Positions 9,476 through 17,432 of a DNA stretch of 64,000 bases are shown here, piece by piece. Position 1 is the first letter of the stretch, and every line of letters begins with the position of its first letter. A program made the position numbers and the translations under genes. The DNA is from JBKQHQ01 sp052148715. GTDB taxonomy: Bacteria > Pseudomonadota > Alphaproteobacteria > Rhizobiales > Xanthobacteraceae. The notes below the pieces were generated by a model. That model was not told the origin of the DNA and ran no database searches. It saw only the letters and a program-made list of their open reading frames with translations. The stretch spans positions 4,504-68,503 of the forward strand of contig JBKQHQ010000072.1 of the NCBI GenBank assembly GCA_052148715.1, read 5' to 3'.

Positions 9476-10522
9476 CTATGACCGCTCCGGTATCGGCGTC
9501 CACAGCACCTGCTCGATATGCGAGGCGCCAGCGGCGAGCATCACCAGCCGATCGAAGCCGAGCGCAACCCCGCTGGCCGGCGGCATCCACGCAAGCGCCG
9601 CAAGGAAATCTTCATCGAGCGGATAGCGCTCCCCGTAGCGTGCTTCCTTAATGTCCATCTCCGCCGACAAGCGGCGCCGCTGCTCAACCGGGTCCGTGAG
9701 CTCGCCGAATCCGTTCGCGATCTCGACCCCGCAAACGTAAAGCTCGAACCGTTCGGCGACGCGCTTATCGCGTGCGGTCGGCCTGGCCAAGGCCGAGAGC
9801 GCGGCCGGATATTCGCAGAGGATCGTCGCCCGCTCCAGGCCCAGACGGGGCTCGATGCGCTCGACCAAGACGCGGCTGAAGATATCGGCGAAGCTGTCGT
9901 CAGCGGCAAGACGGATGCCCGCGCGCGTGGCCGCTGTCGCGAACAGCTGCCGGTCCGGCTCGCCGCCGGGCATGGCCGCCATGAGGTCGATCCCGGCGAA
10001 GTGGTCGAACGCTTCCGTTACGGTGACGCGCTCGGCCGGCGCGAACGGATCGGCGCTGCGGCCGCGATAAGCAAATTGCTTCGCCCCTACCGTCGCGCCC
10101 GCCACCGCCGTCAGCGCGGCGCAGTCCTGCATCAGGACCTCGTAGCTCTCGCCCGCCCGGTACCATTCGAGCAGAGTGAACTCGGGATGGTGCAAGGGCC
10201 CCCGCTCCCGATTGCGAAACACCCGGGCGACGTCGAAAATCCGCTGCTCCCCGGCCGCCAACAGCTTCTTGCAGGCGAATTCCGGCGAGGTGCGCAGATA
10301 GAGCGACGCGCGGCTCCCATCGGGCGCGACGAGCTCGGTGCCGAATGCATGCAGGTGGGCCTCGTTCCCTGGCGAGTCTTGGAGCGCCGCCGTCTCCACC
10401 TCGATGAAATCGCGCTCCGCAAACCAAAGGCGCAAAGCCTGAAGGATTCGCGCCCGCGCCAGCAGGAAGGGGCGCCGGTCGGCGTGCCTGTCGGGGGACC
10501 AAAACGGCGAGGCAGCCGTCAT
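9476..10522 (-). CDS. epmA: EF-P lysyltransferase EpmA (GenX/PoxA)
   Basis: A class II lysyl-tRNA-synthetase paralogue of 348 residues lacking the anticodon-binding domain, as expected for EpmA. Motif 2 is visible as FRNRERGPLHHPEF with the following EWYRA, and motif 3 as GVALGFDRL near the C-terminus. It adenylates (R)-beta-lysine and transfers it to the conserved lysine of EF-P. It is first in a leftward unit with epmB and divergent from efp with 148 bases between the start codons. The ATG at 10522 starts a normal N-terminus (MTAASPFWSPD). The longer upstream frame would overlap the efp promoter. Confidence 0.93.
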   Translation of the reverse strand: MTAASPFWSPDRHADRRPFLLARARILQALRLWFAERDFIEVETAALQDSPGNEAHLHAFGTELVAPDGSRASLYLRTSPEFACKKLLAAGEQRIFDVARVFRNRERGPLHHPEFTLLEWYRAGESYEVLMQDCAALTAVAGATVGAKQFAYRGRSADPFAPAERVTVTEAFDHFAGIDLMAAMPGGEPDRQLFATAATRAGIRLAADDSFADIFSRVLVERIEPRLGLERATILCEYPAALSALARPTARDKRVAERFELYVCGVEIANGFGELTDPVEQRRRLSAEMDIKEARYGERYPLDEDFLAALAWMPPASGVALGFDRLVMLAAGASHIEQVLWTPIPERS

Positions 10523-10670
10523 TCGGCGCCCGAACGGACGGGCTCGACGATCGAGGAAGTCGAGGAAATCACTGGCGATCCGCCTCAAGATCAGTATGGT
10601 GCACGCGCCATTGCCGCGCCGCACAGGTTCCAGGGAATGGCCGGCCGCGCAAGATCGAGGAAAATATTCC

Positions 10671-11237
10671 GTGAAAGTCATCGCCAGCACGCTTCGGAAG
10701 GGCAATATCGTCGATCTCGAGGGTCGGCTCTATGTCGTCCTGAGCGCGGAGAACATCCATCCCGGCAAGGGAACCCCGGTTACTCAGCTCGACATGCGCC
10801 GGATCAGCGACGGCGTAAAGATTTCGCAGCGCTACAAGACCACCGAGCAGGTCGAGCGCGCCCACGTCGAGGACCGGGAATACCAATACCTCTACGAGGA
10901 CGGCGACGGCTTCCATTTCATGAATATGGACAGCTACGAGCAGATCAGCGCGCAGACTGACATCATCGGCGATCTGGCGGCCTATCTGCAGCCGGAAATG
11001 AAGGTGAAGCTGAGCGTCCATGAAGGCGTGGTGGTCGCCATCGAGCTGCCGCCGCGCGCGATCCTGGAGGTCGTGGAAACCGAGCCGACGGTCAAGGGCC
11101 AGACCGCTTCTTCATCCTACAAGCCGGCGGTGCTGTCGAACGGTATTCGCACCATGGTACCCCCGCACATCGCCCCCGGCACCCGCATCGTGGTGATGAC
11201 GACCGACGGCTCGTACGTCGAGCGCGCCAAGGATTAA
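10671..11237 (+). CDS. efp: Elongation factor P
   Basis: EF-P of 188 residues, which relieves ribosome stalling at polyproline stretches. It starts with GTG (10671), 10 bases after GAGG; the conserved N-terminus (V/M)KVIAS begins there. The modified loop reads HPGKGTP with Lys33, the acceptor expected for EpmA-type beta-lysylation and matching the epmA/epmB genes next door. The OB domains continue to the conserved end (IVVMTTDGSYVERAKD). An upstream ATG at 10596 in frame would add 25 non-conserved residues. No epmC hydroxylase is present in the window. Confidence 0.96.
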   Translation: MKVIASTLRKGNIVDLEGRLYVVLSAENIHPGKGTPVTQLDMRRISDGVKISQRYKTTEQVERAHVEDREYQYLYEDGDGFHFMNMDSYEQISAQTDIIGDLAAYLQPEMKVKLSVHEGVVVAIELPPRAILEVVETEPTVKGQTASSSYKPAVLSNGIRTMVPPHIAPGTRIVVMTTDGSYVERAKD

Positions 11238-11259
11238 CGCCAGCGCCGAGGCTCTGGCG
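11238..11259 (+). terminator. Possible hairpin after efp
   Basis: Immediately after the efp stop codon, CGCCAG (11238-11243) can pair with CTGGCG (11254-11259) around a 10-base loop. No T-run follows, so it is at best a weak intrinsic terminator. Confidence 0.25.
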
Positions 11260-11275
11260 CCCGGTCCGCTGCGCG

Positions 11276-11370
11276 TCATTCCGGGGCGCCGCTAAGCGGC
11301 GAAGCGGAATCCATTACCCTGCCTGTGATCATGGACACCGGGCGCGAGCCTCGCTCGCGTCCCGGAATGA
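11276..11370. repeat. Palindromic intergenic repeat element
   Basis: A 95-base element bounded by a perfect 10-base inverted repeat: TCATTCCGGG at 11276-11285 and CCCGGAATGA at 11361-11370. Inner arms (GGCGCCGCTAAGCGGCGAAG on the left, GGGCGCGAGCC...CGCTCGCG on the right) allow further folding. The wording closely matches dispersed palindromic elements I recall from bradyrhizobial intergenic regions. It lies between efp and the receiver gene, where it could act as an RNA hairpin. Only one copy is seen in this window. Confidence 0.55.
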
Positions 11371-11544
11371 GCGCCGAGTGTTAAAGTCAGCACACCTGCC
11401 TGCCTGCTGAAAGATGTCTTCTGAAAATCAGGGCAAATACCGACCGTAGTTAAGCGTCTGGATGCATCCCCGCGCGCGGGCGACGATGCTGCCTCTTCCC
11501 CGCTTTGATTCTCTCGCGCTTAAGCTCGGTTGGTGGAGACGCGG

Positions 11545-11970
11545 ATGCCGACGATTCTCGTCATCGATGACGATATTGCGACCCGCACCGTTATCGAGCT
11601 GATCCTGAAGCAAAAACAATTCGGCGTAGCTGTTGCCTCCGACGGTTACACTGGCCTCAATCTGTTCGAGACCGGCCGCTTCGATGCCGTCATCGTCGAC
11701 ATGTACATGCCCGGGATGGACGGCCTCGCGACGACGCGGGAATTGCGTCGCGTCGACCGGTCGATCCCGATCGTCGTAATGTCGGGGCACGCTTTCACCG
11801 GCAGCCCCGATTTCCTAGGCATGGCCGTCAAGCTCGGCGCCACCTGCGGGCTGCAGAAGCCGTTCCGCGCCGATGATCTTCTACGTGCGATCGAGCGCTG
11901 CCTGCTGGGACCAGCCCCGGCGCTTCCCCCTCGGGAAGCCGACCCCGCCGGCGGCAAACGCGTCGCTTGA
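11545..11970 (+). CDS. Single-domain response regulator
   Basis: A 141-residue CheY-like receiver with no output domain. Acidic pocket Asp8-Asp9-Asp10 (VIDDD), phosphoacceptor Asp52 (IVDMYMPGMDG), conserved Ser in VVMSGH and Lys in LQKPFRADDL are all present. Such proteins act through protein contacts or in phosphorelays. It has no kinase partner next to it. The ATG at 11545 has GGAGA about 8 bases before; an in-frame TTG at 11530 is less likely. Confidence 0.88.
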   Translation: MPTILVIDDDIATRTVIELILKQKQFGVAVASDGYTGLNLFETGRFDAVIVDMYMPGMDGLATTRELRRVDRSIPIVVMSGHAFTGSPDFLGMAVKLGATCGLQKPFRADDLLRAIERCLLGPAPALPPREADPAGGKRVA

Positions 11971-12046
11971 CCTGATCATTCCGCGGAGCGGGTGGCGGAT
12001 ATAGCGGGCCCGCGCAGTACGCACGGCCACGATCTCTCTAAACCGT

Positions 12047-12052
12047 TATAAT
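12047..12052 (+). promoter_or_regulatory. Candidate -10 box before the deacetylase-like pair
   Basis: TATAAT, a perfect sigma-70 -10 hexamer in otherwise GC-rich DNA, about 100 bases before the ATG at 12156. The matching -35 position (CGGCCA at 17-base spacing) is poor, so an activator would be needed. Confidence 0.3.
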
Positions 12053-12155
12053 GTGTTCCGGTCGGCGGTCCGCTCGTGCCGCCGCGTGTAGCGAACGCAT
12101 TGTAACCGTTGTCGCAGCTGGCAATTCCGATCACCGCTTCGAATGGTGGAAGCCG

Positions 12156-13115
12156 ATGCTCCAGTACAGCTACCGACCGCACTTTCCGCCGACGTCGCGC
12201 ACACGAACCGGCGCCGATCAAAGCTGGATCGATTACTTGCCGATCACCGAGCGGCCGCCCCTTGTCTGGCCCGGCAACGCGCGGATCGCGGTGATGATTT
12301 GCCCGAATGTTCTCTATTACGAATTGACGCCGCCGCCAGACCCTTGGATCAATGCCTGGGCGCGGATGACGCCGGACGTGATGATGTATGGACGTCAGGA
12401 GTTCGGCGGCCGCGTGGGCTTCTGGCGGCTGATCGAGATTCTTGACAAGCACCCGCTGCCCTGCACGGCCGTGCTCAACATCGCGGCGCTGACGAAATTT
12501 CCCGATGTCTGCACCGCCTTGGTTGAGCGGAAATGGGACATTCTTGGGCACGGCATGTACAATACCCGCTTCATCTGCGGCTATACCGAGGACCAGGAAC
12601 GCGCCTATTACCGAGAGATGCTGCGGATCACCCGCGAATTGACCGGCGTCGAGATGAAAGGAATGGGCGGTCCGGGCCCGCAAGCCGCCACTGAAAACAC
12701 ACCCGATCTGCTGGCTGAGGCCGGCTTTCTCTATTACGCGGACCTCTTCCACGACGATCAGCCGTTTCCCCTGCGCGTGCGGTCGGGAAAGCTCATTTCG
12801 ATGCCCTATTCGGTCGAGGTCAACGACGTGCCGATCCTCTCGACCGCCTACGAAGGCGACGAGTTCCTCAATATCGTGAGGCGGCAATTCGACCGGCTCT
12901 ACTCCGAGAGAGGCCGCGTCATGTGCGTCACCCTCCACCCCGCCGTCATCGGACAAGCGCAGCGCGCCAAATATGTCGATCTCGCACTGCAATATCTAAG
13001 ATCGTTTCCAGATGTCTGGTTTGCCACCGGTCGGCAGATCGCGGAGCACTACATGGCTCACTGCTTCGACGCCGTGGTTGAGCGGATTAATACCTGGCAG
13101 GGAGCGAAGCGATGA
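12156..13115 (+). CDS. PuuE/imidase-like polysaccharide-deacetylase-superfamily hydrolase
   Basis: A 319-residue member of the NodB-fold superfamily in its PuuE-like branch: the N-terminal VLYYEL replaces the classical TFDDG metal motif, FGGRVGFWRLIEIL and LGHGMYNT follow, and the second half carries GFLYYADLFHDDQP, SMPYSVEVND and a conserved CVTLHPAVIG. In this branch the known reactions are hydrolysis of cyclic amide bonds (allantoinase PuuE, and cyclic imidases as I recall), not glycan deacetylation. No signal peptide is seen, so it is cytoplasmic. Its stop overlaps the start of the next homologous gene by 4 bases (ATGA), suggesting a two-subunit unit. The ATG at 12156 begins the conserved part. 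Confidence 0.8.
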   Translation: MLQYSYRPHFPPTSRTRTGADQSWIDYLPITERPPLVWPGNARIAVMICPNVLYYELTPPPDPWINAWARMTPDVMMYGRQEFGGRVGFWRLIEILDKHPLPCTAVLNIAALTKFPDVCTALVERKWDILGHGMYNTRFICGYTEDQERAYYREMLRITRELTGVEMKGMGGPGPQAATENTPDLLAEAGFLYYADLFHDDQPFPLRVRSGKLISMPYSVEVNDVPILSTAYEGDEFLNIVRRQFDRLYSERGRVMCVTLHPAVIGQAQRAKYVDLALQYLRSFPDVWFATGRQIAEHYMAHCFDAVVERINTWQGAKR

Positions 13116-14011
13116 ACGATTGCGACCGCGTGTACCACGAGGACTCGATGATCTTGGGCCGGCCGCCGCTCGCTTGGCCCGAGGGCCATCGCGTTGCGTT
13201 TTTGATCGTGGTGAGCGCCGAATATTACGAGCTGCAACCACCCGAGGAAGCGTTCATTCCGCCCAATCTGCCAGGCGGATTCGGGCGCGCGCCTTATCCG
13301 GACGTGCGCGCCTTCTCGCAGCGCGAGTATGGAAACCGCGTTGGTGTCTTCCGGGTGATCGAGGCGCTGGACCGGTACAAAATGCCGGCGACGGCCGCCG
13401 TGGACGCAAACGTCGCCACCAGATACCCGTATCTGATCGATCAGTTCCGCCGCCGGGACTGGGAGATTGCCGGTCATGGCCACAGCCTGACGCAGGTAAT
13501 CTCGAACAGGATGTCGGAAGAGCAAGAACGCCAACATATCCGAGCCTCGTTGGACGCGGTCGAGAAGGCCTGCGGCACTCGGCCGCTTGGCTGGCACGGC
13601 CCGGAATACGGCGAATCCGAGCGCACCCCGGCCATTCTGGCCGAACTCGGCGTGCGCTATGTCCTCGACTGGCCCAACGACGAGCAGCCCTATCTAATGA
13701 ACACGCCGTCGGGCTCGATCGTCTCGATACCGATGGCGCTCGAGCTCGACGATGTCGTGAGCAATTATCAGCGCCGGATCAGCATGCAGCGTTGGCGGCA
13801 GGCGGTGGGCGAGGCGCTCGACCAATTGTCGTCGGACAGCACCGCCGGCGGCCGCCACCTCGCTCTCAACCTGCATCCCTGGCTCATTGGCCATCCGCAT
13901 CGTATCGGCTATCTCGAGGACGTGCTCGATGACGTGCGTAAGCGCGACGGAGTGTGGATCACGACGGCGGGCAGCGTCGCTTCCTATTTTCGCAGCCAGC
14001 GTCCCGTCTGA
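13112..14011 (+). CDS. PuuE/imidase-like hydrolase, second of a tandem pair
   Basis: A 299-residue paralogue of the preceding protein. It shares the same order of blocks: VSAEYYELQPP, EYGNRVGVFRVIEAL, IAGHGHSLTQ, LGWHGPEYGESERTP, VLDWPNDEQP, SIPMALELDD and NLHPWLIGHPHR. The start codon overlaps the upstream stop in ATGA, indicating translational coupling. The two proteins differ in length and in the substrate-lining stretches, so they may be heteromeric subunits or act on successive substrates. It converges with the amidase gene, only 4 bases apart. A ring-amide hydrolase role is inferred from the family branch and the context. Confidence 0.8.
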   Translation: MNDCDRVYHEDSMILGRPPLAWPEGHRVAFLIVVSAEYYELQPPEEAFIPPNLPGGFGRAPYPDVRAFSQREYGNRVGVFRVIEALDRYKMPATAAVDANVATRYPYLIDQFRRRDWEIAGHGHSLTQVISNRMSEEQERQHIRASLDAVEKACGTRPLGWHGPEYGESERTPAILAELGVRYVLDWPNDEQPYLMNTPSGSIVSIPMALELDDVVSNYQRRISMQRWRQAVGEALDQLSSDSTAGGRHLALNLHPWLIGHPHRIGYLEDVLDDVRKRDGVWITTAGSVASYFRSQRPV

Positions 14012-14015
14012 CCGC

Positions 14016-15518
14016 TCAGAGCTTCGGCACAACCCGATCACCGATGATGGCGGCGATCGCGGCAACGGCTCCCAGCAAAACCGCGTCCTTGCCCCATGAG
14101 GTGAACAAGGTCACGCCGAATGGCACGCCGCCTGCGTCCGTGCCGACAGGGATCGCAAGAACGGGCGCGCCGGCTTTGCCGGTGCACTTGGCGGCTGCGC
14201 TCATCGGCGCGATCAATGCGTCCGCGTCTGAGTATTGCAAGGCCGCATCGATGCCGGCCTGGCGGCTAAGCGCAATGTCGCGCCTACGATCGGCGCGGTA
14301 GTGCGGATTTTCCAGGCCGTCGGTCTGCGATGCGGCGATCAAGAGCGATTGCCCGTAGGGAATCGCCTCGCGATGCTCCTCGTTCCACTTGATCAAGGCT
14401 TCGATCGAGCCGATGCCGCAGGGGCGATCGTTATCCTCCAGAAACGCATTCAGCGCGGCCTTGAACTCGGTGCGAAAGACCGACGAGCGCACGTCGTGCA
14501 GTTGCTCGGCCGACGGCAGATCACATGGATCGACGATGGTAACCCCGGCTTTCGCCAGCTCGGAGATCGCAGCCTCAAAGCACGGCATGACGCCCGCAAA
14601 ATCCGTGCGGTCCGCTATCGTGCGCCGCGGGACACCGAGGCGGATGCTATGCGGAGTCCTCGCCGGGACCGCGGCAGGTCGATCGAGCGCGACGCTTAGG
14701 GTTGCGCCGTCGCGGCAATCGGCGCCGCCGATGACGGACAAAAGCACCGCCGCGTCTTCCAACGAGCGGGCCAATGGACCGGGCGAATCCTGGCTTGGCA
14801 CGAGCGGCACCACACCCGCCCGGCTCACCATGCCGACGCTCGGCTTGAAGCCGAAAACCGACGACACGCAGGCTGGGGTCTGAATCGAATTCTGCGTTTC
14901 GCTCCCGAGAGCGATCGGAGCGAGCGCCGCGGCAACCGCGGCCGCCGAACCGACGCTCGAGCCGAGCCCGCGCCCATACCCCTCCTTCCCGTGCGGATTT
15001 CGCACCATGCCCCCGGCGCCGCTGAAGCCCGACGGCATGAGGTCAGACACGTAGTCGGCGAACTCCGTTAAATTGGTCTTGCCCAGAATGACGGCACCTG
15101 CCTCCCGCAGGCGGCGCACCAAAGTCGCGTCCCGCCGGGGTACGAAATTCAACAGCGCAGCAGCTCCCGCCGTCGCTGTCATTCCGTCGCCGGTTAGAAT
15201 GTTGTCCTTCAGCAGGACGGGAATTCCGTGCAGCGGGCCGCGATCGCGACCCGCCGCCAATTCGTCATCAAGGCGGCGGGCAACCTCGAGCACATCGGGG
15301 AGCACGATGCGGACGGCGTTGAGAGCAGGACCGGAGCGGTTGAACGCCTCGATGCGGGCTAGATACCAGGCCGCGATCTCCCGGATCGAGACTTTCTTTG
15401 TCCCGACGGCCCGGCGTATCGCCGCGACCGATCCCCCAAGAAGAACATCTTCCAATCCCCTCTCCCACTCTTCAGCTCCGGCGGCCACCCGCGTATCGCG
15501 GCGCAACCCGTTGCGCAT
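14016..15518 (-). CDS. Amidase-signature family hydrolase
   Basis: A 500-residue amidase-signature enzyme hydrolysing a C-N amide bond through a Ser-cisSer-Lys triad. Lys104 in VLLKDN, cis-Ser187 in GLGSSVGS and nucleophile Ser211 are at normal spacing. The loop around the nucleophile reads TQNSIQTPA instead of the usual T-G/D-GSI-R-x-PA, so oxyanion-hole contacts differ and the substrate may be unusual. It follows the Rieske oxygenase by 30 bases on the same strand (ferredoxin-oxygenase-amidase order), suggesting the amide is an upstream intermediate of the same pathway. No signal peptide. Confidence 0.88.
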   Translation of the reverse strand: MRNGLRRDTRVAAGAEEWERGLEDVLLGGSVAAIRRAVGTKKVSIREIAAWYLARIEAFNRSGPALNAVRIVLPDVLEVARRLDDELAAGRDRGPLHGIPVLLKDNILTGDGMTATAGAAALLNFVPRRDATLVRRLREAGAVILGKTNLTEFADYVSDLMPSGFSGAGGMVRNPHGKEGYGRGLGSSVGSAAAVAAALAPIALGSETQNSIQTPACVSSVFGFKPSVGMVSRAGVVPLVPSQDSPGPLARSLEDAAVLLSVIGGADCRDGATLSVALDRPAAVPARTPHSIRLGVPRRTIADRTDFAGVMPCFEAAISELAKAGVTIVDPCDLPSAEQLHDVRSSVFRTEFKAALNAFLEDNDRPCGIGSIEALIKWNEEHREAIPYGQSLLIAASQTDGLENPHYRADRRRDIALSRQAGIDAALQYSDADALIAPMSAAAKCTGKAGAPVLAIPVGTDAGGVPFGVTLFTSWGKDAVLLGAVAAIAAIIGDRVVPKL

Positions 15519-15548
15519 CTGAAAGCAATCCGCAAGCTCCCGGCGCCC

Positions 15549-16832
15549 CTACTCGGCCGCCAAAGCCGGATGCCTCTGCTCATGCTCCTCCTGCCATTTG
15601 ACGACCTCCTGCCACGGAAGGTTCGCCGGCATATTGAAGGAACCGGCCCGGTGGTTGAAATCGAGCGACGGGTCGTGCGCCGGCAGGGGCTTGCCTTCAT
15701 CCATCTCCTCCAGCTTCTTCAACAGCAAGCGGCGATAGAAGATAACCGCCTTGTCGCTCGTGCCCAGATGCTCCTTGGTACGGTCATAGAGCGGACCCAT
15801 GCTTTCCTGCACCGCGCGATCCTGGATCGACGCACCGAGAACGCCGGAAAAATTCCCCCGCTTCATGCGCTCGCGATCCTGCAGATGCATGTTCTCCAGG
15901 GTGTGCACGGTCTTGTAGTCCGGTGGCGAGGTCCTGTGACCCCAATTGGCATAAATCGCCTCGACATCGAGCGGCCGGTCCGGATCGAAATGAATATAGA
16001 AGGTATAGCAGCTGTAATCGTCGATCGGATGCCAAGCCTTGAACAGCCGCGATTCGTGTGGACCCGTCGCAATGTAGCAATAGAACGGCGCGATCCATTC
16101 GGTCGAGCGGACATATTTGAGATCGGGATCGTTGGTGGTCCGGATCGCGCCGACGCGCATCAAATAAGGCGTCTCCTCGCATTCAATGGCCGGCGAACCG
16201 TCCGACATGAGAGCGGCGATGGATCTCCAGCCGGCGCCAGACCAGCTTGCGTGGTCACCAAGCTCGAAGTCGCGATGCAGGTAATTGGGATGCGCCGGAT
16301 CGAGATCGCCCTCGACGCCCTGCAGATAATTGGTGGCCTGGTGCATCTTCACCACTAGGAGGTGGCTCTCCGGCAGATCGAGCCACGGAAATTTCGGGAA
16401 TGGCGGCTCCAGCTCGCGCGGGCCCATATAGGTCCACAGCAATCCGCCGGCCTCGCGCACGGGATAAGAGGGGTGCGCGAGTTTCTTGGCGAAGGTGCGT
16501 GCCGCCGGCTCGGGCGGCGATTCCAGAACGAGGCCGACGCATCCCATCTTCCAGCCATGATAAAGACAGCGCAGTCCGCCTTCCTCGTTGCGCCCGTAAG
16601 CCAAGGATGCGCCGCGATGCGGGCAGAACTCACCGAGCAGCCCGGGCTTGCCGCCGGGGTCGCGGAACGCTACCAGCGCCTCGCCCAGCAGCCGCACCCG
16701 CACCGGCGCGCCGCCAGCCTCGGGGAACTGCTCGAGCTTGGCGGCGGGAAGCCAATAGCGACGCATGAAACGCCCCATCGGCGTTCCGGGGCCCACCTGC
16801 GTCAACGCCATATTTTCTTCATGTCTCAGCAT
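15549..16832 (-). CDS. Rieske non-haem iron oxygenase, phthalate-dioxygenase type
   Basis: The 427-residue terminal oxygenase of a ring-hydroxylating system. The Rieske [2Fe-2S] ligands are Cys70-x-His72 (CPHRG) and Cys89-x2-His92 (CLYHGW). The mononuclear iron site follows as GDLDPAHPNYLH with Asp178, His181 and His186. The tight EGDLDPAHP block and the overall length fit the phthalate 4,5-dioxygenase/vanillate-type class that uses aromatic acids. It sits between the ferredoxin gene (upstream) and the amidase (downstream). No flavin reductase is encoded in the neighbourhood, so electrons must come via the ferredoxin from a reductase elsewhere. The exact substrate is unknown. Confidence 0.88.
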   Translation of the reverse strand: MLRHEENMALTQVGPGTPMGRFMRRYWLPAAKLEQFPEAGGAPVRVRLLGEALVAFRDPGGKPGLLGEFCPHRGASLAYGRNEEGGLRCLYHGWKMGCVGLVLESPPEPAARTFAKKLAHPSYPVREAGGLLWTYMGPRELEPPFPKFPWLDLPESHLLVVKMHQATNYLQGVEGDLDPAHPNYLHRDFELGDHASWSGAGWRSIAALMSDGSPAIECEETPYLMRVGAIRTTNDPDLKYVRSTEWIAPFYCYIATGPHESRLFKAWHPIDDYSCYTFYIHFDPDRPLDVEAIYANWGHRTSPPDYKTVHTLENMHLQDRERMKRGNFSGVLGASIQDRAVQESMGPLYDRTKEHLGTSDKAVIFYRRLLLKKLEEMDEGKPLPAHDPSLDFNHRAGSFNMPANLPWQEVVKWQEEHEQRHPALAAE

Positions 16833-16937
16833 CGCTCATCTCCTCGCGCACGCCTGCCGACCTCGCTTGCGTCTTGGGCGCCCGTTCCGACGGATTCGAG
16901 CAAAAGTGCCGCGCCCGCCGCCGTCAGCGAGCCGGCG

Positions 16938-17291
16938 CTAGGATGCCGCCTCGTCGCACGCGGCTGCCCGACCGATATACAACATCCCGTCGCGCGCCTG
17001 AACCGGATAGGTCGTGAGCGGGATCTGGCAGGGAGACGCCGTGGCCACCCCCGTGCGAATGTCGAACGCTCCAAAATGCCAGCCGCATTCGATGGTGTAC
17101 CCGTCGAGCGCCCCATCTTCGCTCAATGAGGCCTGTCCGTGTGTGCAAGTATCGGCCGTGGCAAAGAACGTGCCCGCGACATGATAAACTGCTAGCTGTT
17201 CGTAGCCTGGCGGCTGCAACTTGCGCATCTCGCCCGGCGGCACGTCTTCAACCCGGCAGAGGGGAAGCAGCCCTGCGACATCCTTAGCCAT
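16938..17291 (-). CDS. Rieske-type [2Fe-2S] ferredoxin
   Basis: A 117-residue stand-alone Rieske ferredoxin of the kind that feeds ring-hydroxylating oxygenases. Ligands: Cys49-x-His51 (CTHGQ) and Cys69-x2-His72 (CGWHFG). The remainder is the usual beta-sandwich (PVQARDGMLYIG near the end). It is the first gene of the leftward ferredoxin-oxygenase-amidase unit and is divergent from the alpha subunit gene, so it could serve both oxygenases. The ATG at 17291 has GGAGG about 12 bases upstream; the ATG at 17309 is also open but lies on that site. Confidence 0.9.
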   Translation of the reverse strand: MAKDVAGLLPLCRVEDVPPGEMRKLQPPGYEQLAVYHVAGTFFATADTCTHGQASLSEDGALDGYTIECGWHFGAFDIRTGVATASPCQIPLTTYPVQARDGMLYIGRAAACDEAAS

Positions 17292-17317
17292 TCGGGCCCA
17301 GCCCTCCATGACTAAAC

Positions 17318-17361
17318 TATTTGCTAAACGATTCTATTGCCTTTTGCAAATAATTGTTCAA
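17318..17361. promoter_or_regulatory. Divergent promoter region with inverted repeat
   Basis: An AT-rich island in GC-rich DNA between the divergent ferredoxin and dioxygenase alpha genes. A perfect 7-base inverted repeat TATTTGC (17318-17324) / GCAAATA (17346-17352) spans 21 bases, a layout typical of dimeric regulator sites. AATTGTTCAA follows at 17352-17361 and resembles AATTGTTGAA upstream of the marR gene. Function is inferred only from position and symmetry. Confidence 0.4.
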
Positions 17362-17432
17362 GAATCATGCGGCGGCAGGCTTCCCCGGAGCCGCCGAATG
17401 TCGGCGTGTCTTCGGGGAGGGGAGAGCTTGCC

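Noticed and set aside
9518..10960. 480-codon plus-strand open frame across epmA
   Set aside because: Arg/Ala/Gly-rich antisense shadow; it would also run over the start of efp in another frame.
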